From: Gnetum montanum
Lineage: Eukaryota > Streptophyta > Gnetopsida > Gnetales > Gnetaceae
Assembly: GCA_015680685.1 (NCBI GenBank)
Contig: MNCI01036208.1
Coordinates: 135,600 to 199,599 of the forward strand
Length of the DNA stretch: 64,000 bases
Direction: 5' to 3'
In this document: in pieces, positions 36,071-46,080 of the stretch
Position numbering within the stretch: the stretch's first letter is position 1
Layout: every line of letters starts with the position of its first letter
Notes under the pieces: generated by a model
What the model saw: the letters and a program-made list of their open reading frames with translations, nothing else
What the model was told of the DNA's origin: nothing
The model's database searches: none
Translations under genes and position numbers: made by a program

Positions 36071-37111
36071 CCGGCGGAGGCTTATTCCGCTGCACCTTGA
36101 TCCCAATAAAACGGCTTGCATCGCCCCCAGGGGCCTCAGCTAGGAGGAGCCTCTTCCGCCGAGCTGCCGGTTCCACGATTTCCTCCGCCAGACGTTTTCC
36201 CCGCGAGGCGTCGCCGGTGTAGGTAGGCACTATCCAGCCTACACTGTTGAGACCTCGCGCTTGGGGCGCCGCCAAACCTTTAGTCGTTACAGACAACGAC
36301 TCCCCAATCCCCTCCGGCGGGTCCTGCCCACGGGTAGTGCTGAGAATGTGGGAAATCCAGGGCTTGGATAACTGGTCTCGGTCTTGCTGTACCCAGACCC
36401 CATTCCTCTGAACGACTAGAAACTCAGCAAACCGCCGGAGGCAAGCTATGAAAAAGGCATGATGCACATTGAAACGAGACTCAAGATTCTCCCGAAGCTT
36501 GACCATTTCACTGCGTAGCCCCTTGGCAAGATGGCTTGCCCAATCAAACCGGGCTCCCTCCTCCAAGACCTCTCGCATGATACGAGTATGTTCTACTGAA
36601 AAGAACCTTGCCTGCGAGAGGGTTTTGGGGAAGGTTCGGGCTCGAAAAAGGGGGTAAAGTGTCTTGGCGGCCCCATTTTGAAATTTATCGCAAGGGAACC
36701 CCTTGGTCTCCTTAGGGAGCCTTGCCCACTCCTGCAGAAGCTCCTCCATTCTAGCGCTCCTCATGGTCTTCACTTTCACGGGAAGGCCACTCGAGGGGAC
36801 GCCAAACAAGTCCGAGAAGAGTTGAGCGTCAATGTCAAAATTTACGCGCATGTTATGCACGTGCGTGCTGAAACGATCCGCCTTCTCGTTGAAGGAGTTG
36901 ACCAGGCCTATCATTTCGCTGGCGGGGACATCAGGGGTCGCGGCCAAAAATAGGTGCATTAGCCCTGCGGCCTGGATCTTGCTGGTCACCGCGACTGGGG
37001 CCGCCGAATGGCCGAGCCAACGCTGTGCCTCCTTGATATCCCCGTAGCGAAAGAGAACATCCCTCGCCTCGCGGCCGGAAATTGGAAGGGTAATCTCCCG
37101 GGATTCCCTAA
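36071..37111 (-). pseudogene. exon 4 of antisense gene, longest uninterrupted part
   Basis: About 347 codons without a stop, beginning after the acceptor TTCAG|TTAGGG. Contains WLGHSAAPVAVTSKIQAAGL, FDIDAQLFSDLFGVPSSGLP, DWASHLAKGLRSEMVKLREN and HHAFFIACLRRFAEFLVV; the rest is charged and mostly helical-looking, with a basic end (RGKRLAEEIVEPAARRKRLL). I do not recognise a family. Its preservation over 1 kb, against the decay of surrounding noncoding sequence, argues that it was under selection until recently. Confidence 0.7.
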
Positions 37112-37605
37112 CTGAAGGGCATAAAATGCAAGTCAAAAAAGAAACACCATGGTATAACGTCCATGACTCATCAGAACACGCATAACATAAGAACACGTAG
37201 CGGCCTTACCGGGGCCAAACGGCAATGGAAATGGCGGGAGTTCTCTCTCCACATCCTAGATGGTGAGAGGCGGGTCTAAGGTCCAGTCCTCGTGTAGCCA
37301 TCCGAGTTCCTGACAAGTCTTAAAATGGCACTCGTAACGGGTGTGATACTCACGCATCTCATGGCCAATTTGCCCGATGATACCGGCACGCACGTTGTTA
37401 GTTGCGGTAAATGCCGATATTGCCGTTTCGGCCCAGGCCAACGTATCACCATCGCCGAGTAACTGGTTGTCATGTATAAAAAACCTGTAGCATACAACGT
37501 AAGCTTTAACTTATACTTGGCACATCGACTTTTCCTACTCTTCACATTTATAAACAGAGACATTATAAACAGAAAAGTAAAATACAGTTAACCAAATCTA
37601 CTTAC

Positions 37606-38503
37606 CCGCCTGCATAATACACCGTGCTTTACGGGTTCTGGAAGTATGTCGACACATGACGAGCCACGAACAGCGTGTTATACATATGATAACAGTTGAA
37701 ACGGGCCATGCCCCAGATCCAGTGTAAACTCCGCAAGCCGCGGGCGTTGAGCACTTGGTCCTCGGGATAACCCGTCTCGATGGCTCCGTCTGTCAGGTAA
37801 GCCAGAATCCCCTACGATGACCCCACCAACAGGTGCTCCAAAATGGCACCGGCAACATCCCCGGTCACGTTAGACCAAATAATGATGCTGAAGTTATGCA
37901 GCAAAAACTGCAGAAACTCCAGCGCCCCCTTTCGGAACCAGATGGCCTTCCCCTGCACCCTTGTGTGAGGAGGAGGGACGTTGGGGATGATTAAATTTAA
38001 CCAACACAAAACCCCAATGAGGTCTAGCACAATCAGGATGGGCTTTAGCGTGATGCTGTATAATAATAATAAAAAAAAAAAAGCCCAAGCATACATCAAC
38101 ACCGACATTTACATTTGNTAAAAAAAAAGCCCAAGCATACATCAACACCGACATTTACATTTGCACGACTAAAAAAAAACCAAACACTCATAAAACGCAA
38201 CCAGACCCAAATCGCCCAAACCCTTGCGACAACGCAAGGTTTGTCCTGGACAACGGCAATAAACACAACCCTTTCAAACCCTCGCATAGACCCGAGGTCC
38301 ATAACTCAAAATCAACATGCACGCAAACGAAAATACACCACAAAAAGCATCCATAGAAATGAAAGTATGTAAGGAACGACTAACCGGTTCAACGGCGCGG
38401 GCTCTTGAATATTGATCAACGCCTTCGAAACACGGTCCAGAGTTGCTTGCATCTCGTCGATTTTGGCTAGTTTCGCGTTCTTCTTCTTCGTCTTCGGTGC
38501 CAT
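37606..38503 (-). pseudogene. exons 1-2 of antisense gene: NIF/FCP1-like HAD domain
   Basis: Exon 1 encodes a lysine-rich start (MAPKTKKKNAKLAKIDEM) and a short helix. After splicing, exon 2 gives LKPILIVLDLIGVLC, AIWFRKGALEFLQFLLHNFS and IIIWSNVTGD. The order 'hydrophobic strand-DLxGVL, RxG..EFL, WSN' is that of NLI-interacting-factor/FCP1-like HAD phosphatases. The canonical DxD of the active site is DLI here, so the second Asp is absent, and catalysis is unlikely. Exon 2 continues past a TAG (37812) with TDGAIETGYPEDQVLNARGL and HWIWGMARFNCYHMYN to a TAA at 37629. Confidence 0.65.
38074..38163. other. 44-bp duplication flanking a single N (likely assembly join)
   Basis: The same 44 bases (A-run, then GCCCAAGCATACATCAACAC) occur before and after N at 38118. 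The site is within intron 1 of the antisense gene and next to an A-run, a typical place for two contig ends to be abutted without merging. Confidence 0.7.
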
Positions 38504-38823
38504 TGCAACAGTTTCAGAATTTCTCCACAACCTAACGCTTGCAAATCTTTGCAAGATTACGCGCCCCAACTCTCTGCTCTTCCTTTTCTCAGCGACAATT
38601 GCAAATTCAAATTCACGATAGCCAACAACCAGTTCTCATCAAAAAACTATCTACTTATACGCGAGGATCACCGACTTGATATCAGAATTAAGCGGAACTT
38701 TCCTGAAACGGAATCCACAAATGTAGATATTAATTCGACCGATATCGCACGCGCTACTGTCTGGAATGACGTTAAACTACCACATCTTATCGCCTCGTAA
38801 TCGGGTTACATTGATTACAGCTC

Positions 38824-38830
38824 TTATATA
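38824..38830 (-). promoter_or_regulatory. candidate TATA box of the antisense gene
   Basis: TATATAA on the minus strand, about 320 bases upstream of the ATG at 38503. No other TATA-like sequence lies closer. The leader between them has no long frame. Confidence 0.4.
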
Positions 38831-38900
38831 ATATTCAAAATTCATTCAGCCTTCCACGTTCGGCGACATCACGTCATTTGTCTCCTAATCATTTACGCAC

Positions 38901-40660
38901 TTGCCGATTTTGCAGGACAGATGGAGAATGGACGCCGCAGTTTCAGCACCTTTAACTTTGACAGGCCCATACGGAAAATTAATTAGACAGTTTGACCCCA
39001 CGCTAGTAGACATTAATCTCCCTTTAGAAAGCGTAACCATAGCCGCATCGGAGATGTCCCCAGAATGGCCAGAACAGTTAACGCGCACGCTAGATCTAGA
39101 GGCTGGAGACATAACCGAGGACCCCCTCAATGAGGTCCCTATCGTTACACACAGAGGTGAGACTAAAACACTTAAGGTCAGTTCTTTGTTAGACGAAAAA
39201 ATGCACAACGCTATAAAACAGGTCCTGCAAGACAACATTACTGTCTTTGCATGGTCATACGAGGATATGCCTGGATTAGATCCTAGATTGATCCAACATA
39301 ACATCATCCTCGAACCACAAATTAAGGCGGTTAGACAAAAGGCACGCAAAATCAAACCAGAGATCACGCTAGCAGTGCGTGATGAAATCACCAAGCTATA
39401 CCAGGCTGGTTTCATCCGCGCGGTTGATTACTCAGACTGGGTCTCCAACATCATGGTCGTGCCGAGGAAGACCGGGAGCATACGCATATGCATAGACTTC
39501 CGGGATTTGAACAAGGCCACGATCAAGGATAATTTCCCATTGCCAAGTATCGACCAGCTGGTGGATACAACAGCTGGGCATGCGCTCTTGTCCTTCATGG
39601 ATGGCTTTTCAGGCTATAACCAGATTCGCATTAACCCAGAACATCAACTGACCACGACGTTCATGACACCCTGGGGCATCTTTTGTTACACCATGATGCC
39701 TTTTGGTCTGAAAAACGCTGGAGCAACGTACCGACGAGCCATGACATACATCTTCAGTGATTACCTCCTAGGAAGGCTGAATGATTATGTAGACGACATA
39801 GCTATGAAGTCTTTGAAGTCGGAAGATCATTCAGAGGACCTCGAATTAGTCCTTAAAAGATGTTCTACGGATGAGCTCCGGCTTAACCCAAAGAAGTGCG
39901 TATTCGGAGTTAAAATCGGACGCATGCTGGGGTTTGTGGTCTCGGAAACCGGCATACGAGTTGACCTTGATAAAGTCAAAGCCATTGCCGAGTTAACACC
40001 TCCCACAGACCTCAAGCAACTACGTGGGTTGCAGGGACGTTTACAGTTTATACGCAGATTCATTTCGAGATTGACCGACAAGTTACAGCCCATGCAACAC
40101 TTGCTAAAAAAGGGGGTTAATTTCGAATGGACTGACGATTGTCAGCATGCGTTTGACAGTTTAAAACAAGAACTGCAACATTTGCCGACGGTTTTCCCAC
40201 CACAAAGGGATTTGCCTTTTTTCATTTACCTCGCAACTTCGGACGTAGCAATAGCAGCGCTGCTTTGTCAAAAGAGACATGATGGGTCAGAAATGCCCAT
40301 CTACTACTTAAGCCACGCTCTATGTGCGTACGAGATGAGATACAACAATGTCGAGCGTAATTACTTAGCATTAGTTTTTACGCTCAAGAAATGTAGGCAT
40401 TATCTTTTTCGTAGTCAAGTTAACGTCATCTGTAAAAATAACATCCTTAGAGCCATTACGCATAGCTTATACGAGAGTAGCAAAATAGCTCGCTGGAAGG
40501 CTATCACTGCGGAATTCGATCTGCACTATATTGGTCAATCATCCATGAAAGGCCAAGCGATAGCTGACCAGTTAACAACTTCGCCGATTAATAATCACGC
40601 AACCATAGAGCCAGAGTTTCCAGACGAATATGTACATAGTCTAAGCCCTGTCTCGACAGG
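38901..40660 (+). CDS. pol of element D: reverse transcriptase and RNase H
   Basis: Open frame from 38901 to the gap. If spliced, the exon would begin at GAC (38916) after TTTTGCAG. RT motifs are intact: VVPRKTGSIRICIDFRDLNK, LSFMDGFSGYNQIRINPEHQ, MMPFGLKNAGATY and NDYVDDIAMKS (catalytic YVDD present). RNase H follows: FEWTDDCQHAFDSLKQ, LPFFIYLATSDVAIAALL, IYYLSHALCAYEMRYNNVER. The N-terminal 110 codons are the usual spacer before RT. The stretch has no stop, in contrast to the neighbours. Confidence 0.9.
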
Positions 40661-40822
40661 CCTCGAAGCAACGTTGTACTTCAACGGAGCTTCAACTGCC
40701 AGAGGCGGCAGTGCTGCCACTGTCCTTACGCTATCGCCTGAGGATGTGCGTCTACACGCTTATCGATTGATCTTCTCTTGTACGAACAATGTGGCAGAGT
40801 ACGAGGGGCTCCTCAGGGGGTT
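40661..40822 (+). CDS. second (archaeal-type) RNase H of element D, start only
   Basis: ATLYFNGASTARGGSAATVL and FSCTNNVAEYEGLLRG are the opening and second motif of the extra RNase H that marks Tat elements. The first catalytic residue, normally Asp in FDGAS, is Asn here. The domain runs into the N gap at 40823. Confidence 0.8.
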
Positions 40823-41778
40823 NNNNNNNNNNNNNNNNNNNNNNNNNNNNNNNNNNNNNNNNNNNNNNNNNNNNNNNNNNNNNNNNNNNNNNNNNNNNNN
40901 NNNNNNNNNNNNNNNNNNNNNNNNNNNNNNNNNNNNNNNNNNNNNNNNNNNNNNNNNNNNNNNNNNNNNNNNNNNNNNNNNNNNNNNNNNNNNNNNNNNN
41001 NNNNNNNNNNNNNNNNNNNNNNNNNNNNNNNNNNNNNNNNNNNNNNNNNNNNNNNNNNNNNNNNNNNNNNNNNNNNNNNNNNNNNNNNNNNNNNNNNNNN
41101 NNNNNNNNNNNNNNNNNNNNNNNNNNNNNNNNNNNNNNNNNNNNNNNNNNNNNNNNNNNNNNNNNNNNNNNNNNNNNNNNNNNNNNNNNNNNNNNNNNNN
41201 NNNNNNNNNNNNNNNNNNNNNNNNNNNNNNNNNNNNNNNNNNNNNNNNNNNNNNNNNNNNNNNNNNNNNNNNNNNNNNNNNNNNNNNNNNNNNNNNNNNN
41301 NNNNNNNNNNNNNNNNNNNNNNNNNNNNNNNNNNNNNNNNNNNNNNNNNNNNNNNNNNNNNNNNNNNNNNNNNNNNNNNNNNNNNNNNNNNNNNNNNNNN
41401 NNNNNNNNNNNNNNNNNNNNNNNNNNNNNNNNNNNNNNNNNNNNNNNNNNNNNNNNNNNNNNNNNNNNNNNNNNNNNNNNNNNNNNNNNNNNNNNNNNNN
41501 NNNNNNNNNNNNNNNNNNNNNNNNNNNNNNNNNNNNNNNNNNNNNNNNNNNNNNNNNNNNNNNNNNNNNNNNNNNNNNNNNNNNNNNNNNNNNNNNNNNN
41601 NNNNNNNNNNNNNNNNNNNNNNNNNNNNNNNNNNNNNNNNNNNNNNNNNNNNNNNNNNNNNNNNNNNNNNNNNNNNNNNNNNNNNNNNNNNNNNNNNNNN
41701 NNNNNNNNNNNNNNNNNNNNNNNNNNNNNNNNNNNNNNNNNNNNNNNNNNNNNNNNNNNNNNNNNNNNNNNNNNNNNN
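40823..41778. other. assembly gap, 956 N
   Basis: Hides the end of the second RNase H, the integrase zinc domain and the integrase core. Frames before and after it differ by one, which says nothing if the gap size is an estimate. Long reading frames across it are artefacts of translated N. Confidence 1.
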
Positions 41779-42159
41779 GTGCTACCTCTTGAATTGCAAA
41801 TTCCTTCTCTGAGAATGGTCCTCTCCACCATTATAAATGAGGCTCAACACATAGAGGCTCGAATAATGGATTTGGATTCAGTAGAAGAGAAGCGGATACA
41901 AGCTCTTGCTGCGATTGAGAAATATCAGGACAAACAGCGCCAGAAACATCGCCACAACCTTCAACAGCGCCCGATCAAGAAAGGAGATCTTGTTCTCAAG
42001 GCTGTGCGTGAACCATTAGGCAAGTTCTCTGCAAATTGGGAAGACCCTTTCTTGGTGGTCGACGCATATGGCAACGGAGCGTTCAGATTAGTAGACGCCA
42101 ATGGCAACAAATTAGCAAACCCTGTAAATCACGTATACTTGAAGCGGTATTTCATCTAG
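41779..42159 (+). CDS. integrase C-terminal part of element D
   Basis: LPLELQIPSLRMVLSTIINE, LDSVEEKRIQALAAIEKYQD, RPIKKGDLVLKAVREPLGKF and NWEDPFLVVDAYGNGAFRLV are the tail of plant Ty3/gypsy integrase, ending TAG at 42157. Uninterrupted after the gap. Confidence 0.85.
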   Translation: MLPLELQIPSLRMVLSTIINEAQHIEARIMDLDSVEEKRIQALAAIEKYQDKQRQKHRHNLQQRPIKKGDLVLKAVREPLGKFSANWEDPFLVVDAYGNGAFRLVDANGNKLANPVNHVYLKRYFI

Positions 42160-42189
42160 CGGCATCTACGGCGTCGACAACAGGTATGG

Positions 42190-42625
42190 CAGTACTCGTC
42201 CGCTACGACGATAAACTGGCATTGATCGTCCGCTACGACGTAAAACTGGCATGCCTTGCACGTGTCCGCCATGACGCTAAATTGGTAAATGGTAACCGTT
42301 AGCTACGACGTAAAATTGGCACTGTTGTACAGGTCCGCCAAGACGAAAAACTGGCATCTTCTGCACACGTCCGACACGACGCTAAACTGGCACAAGTACG
42401 TAGCCGTATGCTGGGATGTAAAACTAGCACAGCTTTGTCCCTGGGTTATGACATAAAACTGACATCCACAGCACGGTCTGCTGAGACCATAAATCAGCCT
42501 TACCACCATCCGCTACGACGTAAAACTAGCGCTTCTCGGTCTACCCGGACTTTAAACTGGGACCATGGTCTGCTGAGACTTAAAACCAGTAACGGCAGTC
42601 TTCCAAGACTTAAAAATGGGATGTC
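42190..42625 (+). repeat. degenerate tandem array between integrase and 3' LTR
   Basis: About 13 units of 30-38 bases with core GTCCGCTACGACGTAAAACTGGCA, varying in length and sequence. The CCGC-ACG-TTAAACT core is shared with the 48-bp array at 33870-34050. Tandem arrays in this hypervariable 3' untranslated zone are known from Tat elements and can seed satellites. Confidence 0.75.
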
Positions 42626-43658
42626 CAGATCGCCACCATGTTCAAGCGAGCATGATCACTCTTGTACAGTTGCATAGCAGACGGGGTGGGATACTGAGAT
42701 AGTCCCAGTGTCGCCGTCTCACCGGCATCCTACTGATTCCTCGGATAAGCAAAGAGGCATCTTACTGATCCCTCGGAGATGCCGCCACCGCACCCGCCGT
42801 AGTGGTGGTACCTCCGGGAGTTTAGCCTCGCCAGTCGGAGCCCCGATGAAATCCTCGATGGCAACGGCCCCGGGAATCTCCGCCAATCATTGCTATCGGA
42901 CGCCGGCCTCGCAGATTCATCTGGCCGATTCCTGGTGCAGCCAGTTAGCTGCACTGCGTCTGATGCCTTTTTGGCGAAGATATGCAGCGCCGAATCATCA
43001 GGATTGGCAGCTCCGCCCGTGCACCCCGGCTCCTTCTTTACAGCTCAGATAGCGTTGGTTTCAAGAAAATCTCTCCTTTGGTTCATCAGCAATGGTGTCC
43101 TTTTTTTTCTTTCATGGTTGCAGGTTACCTACCTTGGAGGATGTTGTCCAAAGGTACGTACATCTGAGCGGTGAAGTACAACAGTGTGTTGAAATGGCTA
43201 CTCAGGTTTGCCCGACCACTTAGCTTTGCACATCTATACCTCGCACAATTCTACCCTCTACTCTTGTTTCCTTCCTCCCCATCACCCAATTCCCATACGC
43301 AACATGTACATACGTAAGTATTTATTTTCCACACTCACGCTAGCAGAGATATCGCAGAAAGTGATGCGTAACGCTCCTTTTGCACGCATTCCTGCTACAA
43401 TTTGTAACAGAGACATCTCAGATTGACGCGCTACGCTCGTCTGAAAGCATTCCTGTTGACATGAATAAACGTACATTTTGCATCTTCCCCGAACCTGTTT
43501 CTAATTACATCCCTTTATCTCCGGTACCCACCACTCTCTCTTTCACGTGGACAGAGCAATGCTTGAGTGGCCATGGATGAACGCTGTTCTTGCTTCTACC
43601 AATCTGGTGTTTCGCATTCTTTGTCGACGTCCTTCGGGCCCACCTTCTAACCGTCAAC
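42626..43658 (+). other. 3' untranslated part of element D
   Basis: No coding sequence recognised. 42670-43050 is GC-rich. Short frames of 60-114 codons in it have no recognisable motif and no second copy in the window to test them. Confidence 0.6.
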
Positions 43659-43667
43659 AAAGAGGGG
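43659..43667 (+). other. polypurine tract of element D
   Basis: AAAGAGGGG ends four bases before the 3' LTR (43672), the usual plus-strand primer position. Confidence 0.75.
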
Positions 43668-43671
43668 CCAT

Positions 43672-45020
43672 TGAAACACCGTGAAAATTACGAGTCGGCC
43701 TCACGCAAAGATTCGCAATTCCAGCGAAAACGTGTATCAGATTTGTTCAAAGGATAGGTTTACGCTCTATTACGCACGGCAGTGTAATGAGCATGATGAG
43801 CCTCAAGACAGTCGAAGGCAGAGTTCAGAGAAGCACGACAGGTCGGCACTTTTTCTTGCAGTACATGGATAACTTGTCTTTACGCTCGTTACGCGGCGGT
43901 GCGTACCATGGCTTATGTTATCAAGTTGTACATTGTTTACGCTTCATTACGCGCAACTGCGTAGTGAGCATAACTTATACATTGTTTACGTTTCATCATG
44001 CGCAGTTGCGTAGCGAGCGTAAACCACGCACTATCCACGCTTCGTTATGCACAGTTGCGGAGTGAGCGTAAAACAATTTTGAGCTTATGGCTTTTACTCC
44101 AGATTACGCTCATACACGCAACGCAACGCGAATGAGCGTAATACAGCCTGAATGCAGCCTAAAGTACGCTCAGCATGTGCCTACTCTTCACACGCACAAC
44201 ACGCAAACAAACGTGTTGTGCGTAGTCACAGTCTGACTTGAAAGATCATGCCAACAGGGCCCGTAATATCCGGAACCCACATCATCAGGGTTGCGCCTTT
44301 TCCACGAAGCGTCGCGGCCTATAAATACCCTAGATGACAAAGATACAGGGGTTGGCAAATCAGAGAAGCAAATAGCATATTTCTGAGCACCAGAGCACTT
44401 AGCACTTTGGAGTAGAGATACAGATAACAGCGCTTTGGCAATCATGGACATCATCATCTCACAACCGAAGCAGAGTACAGTTCGACTTGAGTACCGGTGA
44501 TAGGAGCAATCTTTCTGCTGAAAGGACTCTATCAATCAGAAACAATTGATCGGTAGACGTCAAAGCTTGGCTTGCCTTGCATCTCAGCTTTAGCCCACGA
44601 GGTAGATCAGACTTCTGTTTAGACCGTTTTGCTTGTTGTTCTGTGCTTGTTTCACATCCTGTAATCGGGGATTCCCCAGTATAATCTCTCATACGAAATA
44701 TACATTTGTAAGTCAAAGCGCAGATCTTGAAGCTTCGAGCTTCTTATGTCAACCTCTTCTTATCGTGTTTAGCATTATCACCGTTGCAATCTAACTACAT
44801 CGCTTTCCCCTCGTTTTACCGCTCTTCGAAACAGATCGCTTTTGCTCCACGTAATTCTCATCATTTTATTGACCCGTAAGTCCCTGTCTGATCGACAAGA
44901 TCATTCAGGGTGCCGCGGATTCGTTTTTTCAGCATAGCCCTCATGCGGATCCGTGGCTAAAACTGTGTACGCCGGAATCTCGATCGGTATTTCCAGCTGC
45001 CGACATTTTCTGTCGTTACA
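43672..45020 (+). repeat. 3' LTR of element D
   Basis: 1,349 bases, same ends, hairpin array and TATA box (44320-44327) as the 5' LTR. Flanked by ATGGT at 45021-45025. Confidence 0.9.
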
Positions 45021-46080
45021 ATGGTCACTTGAAGTCACTTGTGAATCTTATGGTTAAATGACCTAATAAAGTTCACCCTTAATCCAAATCAAAATCAACC
45101 ATCTCCAGTGACTTTGCATCATTACCCTAAGATTAGCCCACCTCTCAAAGACATAAGAATGCTCCGCAAATCAAACACCATTCCTTATTGAGAAGAAAAG
45201 AGAAGCAATGAGTGAGAAAGGGCCTTAGTTAGAGGAGATCTTTAGGCATGGGTAACATGTCTTTCTAGTTTCATAACCAATGCTTTTAGCCTATTATTTT
45301 GTCTAAGGGGTGTTCTTTGAATTCCTATCATTTTTTTGGATTTTATGTTTTGATGGATTTTTGGATAGGAACCACACCATGCAAAGGCTTTAACTTTCTA
45401 TTATTAGCCAACACGACATGGTAAGAAATCCATGAATACACTTTTGCACTCAAGTGAGTAGAAAAATACAACGAACATTGAATCCCCTTGAAGTTACACC
45501 TTTATCAAACCATTTAATCTTTCCCAAGTTTGAAAACTACCAAGGTCACAAGTTCGTTAAAGTTTCATTATGGAAAAGGACCTCATAGTTCCAAAACAAG
45601 AAAGATCATAGAGTTTTGTGAATGGGTGGATGACATGGACTCATTGCCTATTCCATGAAGAAGAAACCATGTCTTAGTTATCAATCATAAAAATTCAAAT
45701 CTAGAAACTAGACATTAGCAATAAAAAATATTAAGTAAAAATCACCATTAGCAAATAACTACAACATCATTGTGTCCTATCAGAAACAAAGTAATTTATT
45801 AGAAAACATAAGAAAAAATCATACTAAAATAAAGTGAAATATAAAATAAACTGTAAAATATTCAAGAAAGATAAAATGTACTAACGATGTTGTAGAAAAA
45901 ATGGTGTAAAACACCAAAGTGTAAAAACAAAAAGGTGTAAAAAAAATGTAAAAATAAAGAATGTGGAAAACAAAAAAGTATAAAAATAACAAAGTGTAAA
46001 AAAAAAATGTTAAAAAAAATGGGGCACAAACCAAGGAGCCACTTCAATTATTAGCATGGATGACCATCTCCCCCACGACT
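45021..46080 (-). other. noncoding segment of C, part right of element D
   Basis: Resumes element C after target duplication ATGGT (45021-45025). Carries the conserved TTTAGGCATGGGTAACATGT island (45241-45267) and an A-rich tract with repeated AAGTGTAAAAA units (45880-46020). No coding sequence. Confidence 0.7.

Larger units (their letters stand above)
34305..38503 (-). pseudogene. eight-exon antisense gene inside element D
   Basis: Reconstructed on the minus strand: exon 1 38385-38503, exon 2 37606-38055, exon 3 37210-37484, exon 4 36071-37111, exon 5 35720-35992, exon 6 35520-35648, exon 7 about 34641-35449, exon 8 34305-34553. All introns are GT-AG (donors such as GTTAGT, GTAAGT, GTAAGG) and the phases of exons 1-7 match at every junction (2,2,1,1,1,1). 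Total coding length is about 3.3 kb, or 1.1 kaa. Damage: stops at 37812 (TAG), 37629 (TAA), 37256 (TAG) and 35172 (TAG), and a one-base shift near 35050. The exon 7/8 junction is uncertain. Overall function is unknown. Antisense extra genes are known in Tat elements (maize Grande), but to my knowledge after integrase, not between protease and RT. Confidence 0.8.
28400..45020 (+). mobile_element. Tat-lineage Ty3/gypsy element D with nested antisense gene
   Basis: 16,621 bp with LTRs 28400-29749 and 43672-45020, both TGAAACACC...GTCGTTACA, and perfect 5-bp target duplication ATGGT. Order: LTR, PBS, gag, protease, antisense gene (34305-38503), RT, RNase H, second RNase H, gap, integrase end, tandem array, PPT, LTR. 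The two RNase H domains are a known mark of the Tat lineage. I count about 55-60 LTR differences by eye, about 4%, mostly transitions. It is the youngest layer in the nest. Internal stops argue against autonomous activity today. Confidence 0.9.

Noticed and set aside
33464-38900. Independent insertion of a foreign transposon between protease and RT
   Set aside because: No terminal repeats or target duplication found at the edges of the block. Shared tandem-repeat core and ACGC-rich sequence suggest it belongs to D, though a rearrangement cannot be excluded.
40752-42159. Long reading frames across the N gap on both strands
   Set aside because: They consist mostly of translated N. Only the real sequence before 40823 and after 41778 was used.
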